Source: Leptospiraceae bacterium (lineage in GTDB: Bacteria; Spirochaetota; Leptospiria; Turneriellales; Turneriellaceae). From it: a DNA stretch of 19,534 bases. The DNA lies in the NCBI GenBank assembly GCA_025057195.1, contig JANWWX010000002.1, positions 1 through 19,534 of the forward strand, in the 5' to 3' direction. The number at the start of each line of letters is the position of its first letter. Positions within the stretch are counted from its first letter, which is position 1. Shown piece by piece: positions 15,171-19,534 of the stretch. The notes below the pieces were generated by a model, which saw only the letters and a program-made list of their open reading frames with translations, had not been told where the DNA came from and searched no databases. The position numbers and the translations under genes are program-made.

Positions 15171-16605
15171 CCTTTTGGTCTTCGGCGTAGTGGCCTATCT
15201 CTTGCTGACCGTTGTGATCGGTTTTATCGCCGCACGCCGCGTGCGCTCAGAAAAGGATTTTGCCTTAGCGGGGAAAAAGTTGTCGCTTTTCATGGCGACT
15301 TCCACCGTATTTGCGACCTGGTTTGGCTCAGAGACCATTTTGGGTTCCTCGGCGAATTTCGTCCGTGAGGGCTTTTTGGGGGTGATTGAGGAGCCATTCG
15401 GTGCGGCGTTATGTTTAATTTTGGTCGGTATTTTTTTTGCGCGCCGGCTTTACCGGATGGACCTTGTCACTTTCAGCGATTTTTTCCGCCTGCGCTACGG
15501 CGTGGTAGCAGAAATTTTTTCCGCCGCGATTCTTTCGTTTTCTTATGTGAGTTGGGTCGCAGCGCAGTTTTTAGCGCTCGGCATAGTTTTCCATACCATC
15601 ACTGGGCTTTCACTCGAAGTTGCAATTGTCGCGATGGCCGTTTTGGTGGCGTTTTATACCACACTTGGCGGCATGTGGGCAGTCTCGCTCACCGACACGG
15701 TGCAGATGGCACTGATCATTTTAGGGCTGGCCGCAGTTTTTGTGTTCTTGTTGCAGGAGGCTGGTGGGCTGCAGGTAATTTTAGCTAAAACTCCTGCCTC
15801 GCATTTTTCGTTTTTGCCGCCGGCTGACTTTTCCCCCTTTCGCTATGCTGGGTTATGGATGGTGTTAGGGCTCGGTTCGATCCCCGGTCAGGATGTTTTC
15901 CAGCGCGTGATGTCGTCACGTAGCGAGCAGGTCGCTGCTTGGTCTTCGGTCGTTGCAGGGTTTTTATACCTTTCTGTGGCGATGATCCCTCTTTTCCTCG
16001 GTCTCGTGGCAGTGCAATTGCTCACAAAAAACGATTTGCCACAAGACCTGCAGTTCCTCCTGCCGCAGCTCATTTTGCAAAAAACACCGGTGTTGGTGCA
16101 AATTGTGTTTTTTGGCGCGCTCATTTCGGCGATCCTGAGCACAGCCAGCGGTGCGCTTTTGGCACCGTCGGTACTTATCAGCGAAAACCTTTTGGCCAAG
16201 GTTTTCCGCAATCAGGATACACTTTTATTGTCTCGTTTGAGCACCCTGGCAATCGCCGGCTGGGCGTTAGAGATGGCATTGGCACACCGCCACATCCACA
16301 ACCTGGTGACAGAATCGTCAGCGGTGGGTTTGGTTGCGCTTTTCGCCCCTTTTATCTTCGGGTTTTATGGCAAAAATGTGCCCAGCTTGGTTGCAGTGGC
16401 AAGTATGCTTTCCGGATTTTGTGTCTGGCTTTTTTGGCAGCCGCTGAGCAGGCTTTTTAACATCCCGCACGACGATTTTCCAGGAACAGTGGCGGGATTT
16501 TTAACTGCCTTTTTGCCTTTTGGGATTTTTTATGGTGGTCAGATTTTGAAGAAAACGAAAACCCTTTTGGCGCGGGCGAGCACTAATGGGCATGGCTTTG
16601 TTTAA
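15151..16605 (+). CDS. Sodium:solute symporter (SSS family)
   Basis: This 484-residue polytopic inner-membrane protein has about 13 predicted hydrophobic helices. The N-terminal half shows the SSS pattern: VAYLLLTVVIGFIAARR, FALAGKKLS, FATWFGSETILGSSA and FSDFFRLRYG. It uses the sodium gradient to import a small solute. Family members carry sugars, proline, pantothenate, acetate or other monocarboxylates, and the sequence alone does not decide. It overlaps the 3-hydroxyacyl-CoA dehydrogenase gene by 20 bases (start 15151; ATG 15157 is equally possible), which suggests uptake of a carboxylate feeding CoA-thioester metabolism. No terminator is evident after its stop. Confidence 0.9.
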   Translation: MSMATNSLLVFGVVAYLLLTVVIGFIAARRVRSEKDFALAGKKLSLFMATSTVFATWFGSETILGSSANFVREGFLGVIEEPFGAALCLILVGIFFARRLYRMDLVTFSDFFRLRYGVVAEIFSAAILSFSYVSWVAAQFLALGIVFHTITGLSLEVAIVAMAVLVAFYTTLGGMWAVSLTDTVQMALIILGLAAVFVFLLQEAGGLQVILAKTPASHFSFLPPADFSPFRYAGLWMVLGLGSIPGQDVFQRVMSSRSEQVAAWSSVVAGFLYLSVAMIPLFLGLVAVQLLTKNDLPQDLQFLLPQLILQKTPVLVQIVFFGALISAILSTASGALLAPSVLISENLLAKVFRNQDTLLLSRLSTLAIAGWALEMALAHRHIHNLVTESSAVGLVALFAPFIFGFYGKNVPSLVAVASMLSGFCVWLFWQPLSRLFNIPHDDFPGTVAGFLTAFLPFGIFYGGQILKKTKTLLARASTNGHGFV

Positions 16606-16679
16606 TGTTACCACGCAACCAATAGTTAATTAGTACACCCATGGTTACGTAGTCATAGATAACACAAGCATCCAATGGC

Positions 16680-16777
16680 TTGACACCACATGAAAAATTT
16701 TATGGCAAATCTCCTGCAGAGCAGGTTGCTGGAGTGTCAGCTATCTCCCCAGGTTGTGCCCAAAAGGGGCCATCATA
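16680..16777 (+). promoter_or_regulatory. Possible promoter and structured leader of der
   Basis: A consensus TTGACA at 16680-16685 has only a poor, closely spaced -10 candidate (TATGGC, 16701-16706). Downstream are a stem CTCCTGC/GCTGGAG with one mismatch (16711-16717 with 16728-16734) and a small GCCC/GGGC hairpin that would cover the G-rich stretch just before the der ATG. This could limit access to the ribosome binding site. All by eye. Confidence 0.22.
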
Positions 16778-18085
16778 ATGCCAGCAATTGCAATCGTCGG
16801 GCGGCAGAACGTCGGTAAAAGTTCGCTCTTCAATTGCCTGATTGGCAAGCGCAAAAGCATCGTCTATGGAACGCCGGGCGTGACCCGCGATCTAATTACA
16901 GAACGCGTGCCGTGGGGTGAGGGCCGCTGGACACTGACCGACTTTCCGGGATTTGAACGCGAAAAGGAGGTGCGCACGGATGCCGTGACACTCGCCGCAA
17001 TCCGCGCTGCAGAAAAAGAGCTCGAAAAATACCATTTGATACTTTTTGTCGTGGCACGTAGCGGCCTTTCCAGCTATGAACACGATTTGGCCGAGCGCCT
17101 ACGCCGGCTGAAAAAACCTGTATGGCTGGTGGTGAATTTCGTGGACGACCCACAACTGGAAACCGAAGTCGCAGAGTTTTTTCGCTTGGGTTTTCCTGAG
17201 ACTTTTTTTGTCTCCGCACTCAACCGACGAAATATCCAGGCGCTGCGCGAGCGCATCCAAGAGTATTTTTCGGGCAAAAAAGCAAAACCGACACCACGAG
17301 AAGAGTTGCCCCGTCCTGATTTGCGTCTGGTGGTTTTAGGCAAACCCAATGCCGGCAAAAGCACACTTTTTAATCGGCTGGTCGGCAAGGAGCGAGCGCT
17401 GGTTTCCCCACAGCCTGGCACCACGCGCGACACCGTGGGTGAATTTTTCCACTACGAGCATAAATTGGTCGAGCTGCTCGATACGGCGGGATTGCGCCGG
17501 CAAAGCCGGATCCATGAAGATCTCGAGCGCATCAGTGGCCAGCGGACAACGGAAGCACTCGAAAACTGCGACGTTGCTTTTTTGCTCATCGACTTTACTG
17601 AAGTTTTTGACCAGCAGAATAAAGCCCTGCTCAACCGCATCGCGGCAGCAGGAAAACCCGTGGTGGTGTTGGTCAATAAATACGATCTCTTCCGCCACGA
17701 TGCTGAAACCAAAGCCCAAATTGCCGCACGCCTCGCCGAAGTGCAAAAGCGCTTCTGGCAGTTCCCCTGGTTTTTTGTCAGTGCACTCAGTGGGGAAAAC
17801 TGCCGCCGCGCGCTGGCAAAGGCTTTTGCATTGAAAGCACTTTTCACGAAGGTCGGGACACCACAGCTCAACCGCATCCTTGCCGAGCTAACACACAATC
17901 CCATTTTAGCTAACCACGGCATCAAACTAAAATACATCACGCAGGGGGAGCCGGCCAATCGCTTTATCCTTTTTGCCAATAAGCCGGTGCCAATCCCGGT
18001 GCGCCGTTACCTAACACAAGCGTTGGCGCAAAAGTTAGGATGGCAAGAACTCCCCTTGCTTTTGGACATCCGACAAAAAATCTGA
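16778..18085 (+). CDS. der: Der (EngA) double GTPase with degenerate first G domain
   Basis: This 435-residue ribosome assembly GTPase has the Der layout: G domain 1 (about 1-165), G domain 2 (about 182-355) and a KH-like C-terminus (about 360-435). Domain 2 is intact, with GKPNAGKST 188-196, DTAG 235-238, NKYD 300-303 and SALSG 335-339. Domain 1 keeps its P-loop GRQNVGKSS (8-16), but G3 reads DFPG (55-58) instead of DTPG, the usual aspartate of VVDA is alanine (VVARSGL), and G4 reads NFVD (120-123) instead of NKxD. Guanine specificity in domain 1 may therefore be lost or altered. ATG 16778 gives the standard MPAIAIVGRQ start; an in-frame ATG at 16754 adds eight unlikely residues. UDG follows after 40 bases. 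Confidence 0.93.
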   Translation: MPAIAIVGRQNVGKSSLFNCLIGKRKSIVYGTPGVTRDLITERVPWGEGRWTLTDFPGFEREKEVRTDAVTLAAIRAAEKELEKYHLILFVVARSGLSSYEHDLAERLRRLKKPVWLVVNFVDDPQLETEVAEFFRLGFPETFFVSALNRRNIQALRERIQEYFSGKKAKPTPREELPRPDLRLVVLGKPNAGKSTLFNRLVGKERALVSPQPGTTRDTVGEFFHYEHKLVELLDTAGLRRQSRIHEDLERISGQRTTEALENCDVAFLLIDFTEVFDQQNKALLNRIAAAGKPVVVLVNKYDLFRHDAETKAQIAARLAEVQKRFWQFPWFFVSALSGENCRRALAKAFALKALFTKVGTPQLNRILAELTHNPILANHGIKLKYITQGEPANRFILFANKPVPIPVRRYLTQALAQKLGWQELPLLLDIRQKI

Positions 18086-18125
18086 AAATTGGTTGCTCTG
18101 GCAAAAAGCCACTGGGGAATTTTAC

Positions 18126-18716
18126 ATGACCCTTGCTGAGCTGGAAGCGGAGGCCAAGCGCTGCATCCGGTGCAAACTCGCCAGCACACGCACCCAGGTA
18201 GTTTTTGGTGAAGGCAATCCAAAAGCCAGACTGATGTTCATCGGTGAGGGACCAGGCAAAGAGGAAGACTTGTCTGGGCGACCCTTTGTCGGCCGGGCCG
18301 GCCAATTGCTCACGCGCATCATCGAACAGGGCATGAAGTTGCGCCGCGAGGATGTCTATATCGCCAATGTTGTCAAGTGCCGACCGACTGTCGATGGCCT
18401 TGGTGTGCGCGACCGTCCGCCCGAACCTGACGAGGTCGCGGCCTGTTCTTTTTATCTCAAAAAGCAAATCGAACTCATCGCACCCGAAGTGATTGTCACG
18501 CTCGGCAACCCTGCCACCCGCTTTTTGCTCAACACCAACGAGGGGATCATGAAACTCCGTGGCAAGTGGCATAGCTACAACGGCATCCCAGTGATGCCGA
18601 CCTACCATCCCAGCTTCCTGCTCCGCCATGGCGGGGAAACGGGCAACACCCCACACAAGCGCGAGGTCTGGAACGACATCAAACTGGTGATGCAAAAGCT
18701 CGGCTTGCCGGTTTAA
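18126..18716 (+). CDS. Type-4 (Fe-S) uracil-DNA glycosylase
   Basis: This 196-residue enzyme removes uracil from DNA in base-excision repair. Four cysteines arranged CxxC (C13, C16), C85 in VVKCRP and C107 in AACSFY bind the [4Fe-4S] cluster of family-4 UDGs. Motif A reads GEGPGKEED from residue 40, where most family members have GEAPG. The second active-site motif is YHPSFLLR with H161. The domain is complete and of normal length. An in-frame TTG at 18093 would add 11 residues, but ATG 18126 fits the family start. It follows der closely and is probably co-transcribed. Together with nth it gives the window a second Fe-S glycosylase. Confidence 0.92.
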   Translation: MTLAELEAEAKRCIRCKLASTRTQVVFGEGNPKARLMFIGEGPGKEEDLSGRPFVGRAGQLLTRIIEQGMKLRREDVYIANVVKCRPTVDGLGVRDRPPEPDEVAACSFYLKKQIELIAPEVIVTLGNPATRFLLNTNEGIMKLRGKWHSYNGIPVMPTYHPSFLLRHGGETGNTPHKREVWNDIKLVMQKLGLPV

Positions 18717-18761
18717 GAAATACCCGAGCAATCCTGAAAGTTTTCATAGGCTGCCTAAGTG

Positions 18762-19226
18762 TTATTTTGGCGCGAAAATTTTTTCGACTGCTTGCCGGCG
18801 AAAGCTAAAAATTTGCTCAAGCCTCTTGCGCACAATGAGGCTATGCACCACGCCCTGCAAAGGCAATGCAGGCAGTGCATAATCCACACGATCGCGCATC
18901 AGCGTGTGCCGGCCTGCACGCTCGAAGAAGTGCTTGTGCGACCAGATACGATAAGGGCCGATGCGCTGTTCGTCGCAGAAAAAAACTCGCTCTACGACAT
19001 GGGTAATCTCGGTGACCCAAGTTAAAGGAATTCCCCAAAGCGGGGACACGCGGTATTCGATGAAAAGCCCCGGATAGATTTGCTGCGGCAAATCGGGAGT
19101 GAGGATGCGGAACTGCATATCGGGTGGGGTGATCTTTTCGAGGTTGCGGGGATCAGAAAAAAACTGCCAGACCTCGGGAATCGGCGCCGGCACCAGTTGC
19201 TCGCATTGCAGGCTATGGATGACCAT
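18762..19226 (-). CDS. SRPBCC (START-like) family protein
   Basis: This 154-residue single-domain protein has the helix-grip fold of SRPBCC/polyketide-cyclase-like ligand-binding proteins. Diagnostic segments are PAPIPEVWQFFSDPRNLEKITPP near residues 13-35 and MQFRIL just after it. A beta-rich middle and a long C-terminal helix (about 125-150) follow. Relatives of this 'TPP...FRI' subgroup are often encoded beside a SulA/YfcH-type epimerase, which is not visible here. It probably binds a hydrophobic ligand in the cytosol; the ligand is unknown. It converges with the UDG gene across 45 bases. No clear promoter was identified. Confidence 0.8.
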   Translation of the reverse strand: MVIHSLQCEQLVPAPIPEVWQFFSDPRNLEKITPPDMQFRILTPDLPQQIYPGLFIEYRVSPLWGIPLTWVTEITHVVERVFFCDEQRIGPYRIWSHKHFFERAGRHTLMRDRVDYALPALPLQGVVHSLIVRKRLEQIFSFRRQAVEKIFAPK

Positions 19227-19429
19227 GTGGCCGTCGCCTTAGAGTCACAGCACAAGACAAGCCAAAGTATCGGCGCCTTTCGACGCAAGCAAACAGCATT
19301 GGTTATTTAGAAACGCAGTTGTTTAGAGTACAAAAAGGTAATTTCATGCATACCGCTTGGCATTATTCCCCAACGCGCGCGGCAGAAAACCCAATAGCTA
19401 CCCCGACCTTGGCCTCCATGCCGTTTCGG

Positions 19430-19534
19430 CTAACCCGCAAAAGGCATATACTCCCGTAAATCCTCGGGGATGTCCTGCCAAGGGGGCTTCTCGCCCTCGC
19501 GCCAGTGCCAGAAGAAGAGTTTTTCTATCAAATA
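19430..19534 (-). CDS. C-terminal end of an unidentified protein, truncated by window edge
   Basis: Reading leftward from the right edge there is one open frame of 34 residues ending in TAG at 19432-19430. Its composition is protein-like, with an aromatic cluster (LFFWHW), then EGEKPPWQDIPEDLREY. The codon use resembles neighbouring genes. The rest lies outside the window. I do not recognise the family. The 203 bases between it and the SRPBCC gene (19227-19429) hold no gene I can support. Confidence 0.45.
   Translation of the reverse strand, partial: YLIEKLFFWHWREGEKPPWQDIPEDLREYMPFAG

Noticed and set aside
17964..18731. 255-codon minus-strand ORF opposite der and the UDG gene
   Set aside because: It is antisense to two genes with definite catalytic motifs, and no family resemblance was noted.
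18717..18761. TAGG-CTG-CCTA hairpin between the UDG and SRPBCC genes as a bidirectional terminator
   Set aside because: The stem is only four base pairs with no adjacent T-tract on either side.
19346..19459. Plus-strand 37-codon ORF (MHTAWHYSPTRAAEN...) preceded by AAAAAGG
   Set aside because: It has a fair ribosome binding site but no recognisable features, and it overlaps the more convincing minus-strand gene end at 19430-19534. The evidence is too weak to call it a gene.

Overview
The window is a stretch of bacterial chromosome dominated by housekeeping and metabolic genes, densely packed on both strands. GC content looks slightly above half by eye. I see no rRNA, tRNA, CRISPR array, insertion sequence or phage gene. 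Signal peptides, an LPP20-like secreted protein and an FtsX-type ABC exporter suggest a diderm. Small secreted HEAT proteins, an LPP20-like domain and a Der protein beginning with a GRQNVGKS P-loop are reminiscent of leptospira-type spirochaetes. That placement is a weak inference from recall, not a computed result.

Layout from left to right. (1) The 5' part of a malate dehydrogenase gene (minus strand) diverges from an SPFH-SHOCT protein, a long-chain polyprenyl diphosphate synthase and a small secreted HEAT-repeat protein. The intergenic region holds a 15-bp inverted repeat, and the plus-strand unit closes with a probable terminator near 3069-3092. (2) A tight plus-strand unit runs from 3136 to 7481: an unknown secreted protein, a MoeB/ThiF-type adenylyltransferase, a patatin-like hydrolase, adenosine deaminase and endonuclease III, with overlapping or nearly touching ends. 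(3) Obg GTPase lies on the minus strand, abutting nth stop to stop, and diverges from an ABC ATPase/FtsX-permease pair. (4) AMP nucleosidase converges with an overlap onto an RluA-family pseudouridine synthase, which diverges from an LPP20-like secreted protein. That gene converges onto a small Bfd-like [2Fe-2S] protein preceded by a Fur-box-like palindrome. (5) A 3-hydroxyacyl-CoA dehydrogenase overlaps a sodium:solute symporter. (6) The double GTPase Der is followed by a type-4 uracil-DNA glycosylase, then a minus-strand SRPBCC protein and the truncated 3' end of an unidentified minus-strand gene.

Functional themes are purine salvage (Add and Amn, about 4 kb apart), base-excision repair (Nth and the Fe-S UDG), ribosome assembly GTPases (Obg and Der), isoprenoid chain synthesis, and probable uptake plus beta-oxidation-type metabolism of a small acid (HbdH with the symporter). 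I did not find a clear new multi-gene system. The most notable points are: the first G domain of Der has degenerate G3/G4 motifs; a Fur-like palindrome lies directly before the Bfd-like gene; the MoeB-like protein has a CxC in place of its second zinc CxxC; the mdh/SPFH intergenic region has a large dyad; and three convergent gene pairs have stop codons that touch or overlap.
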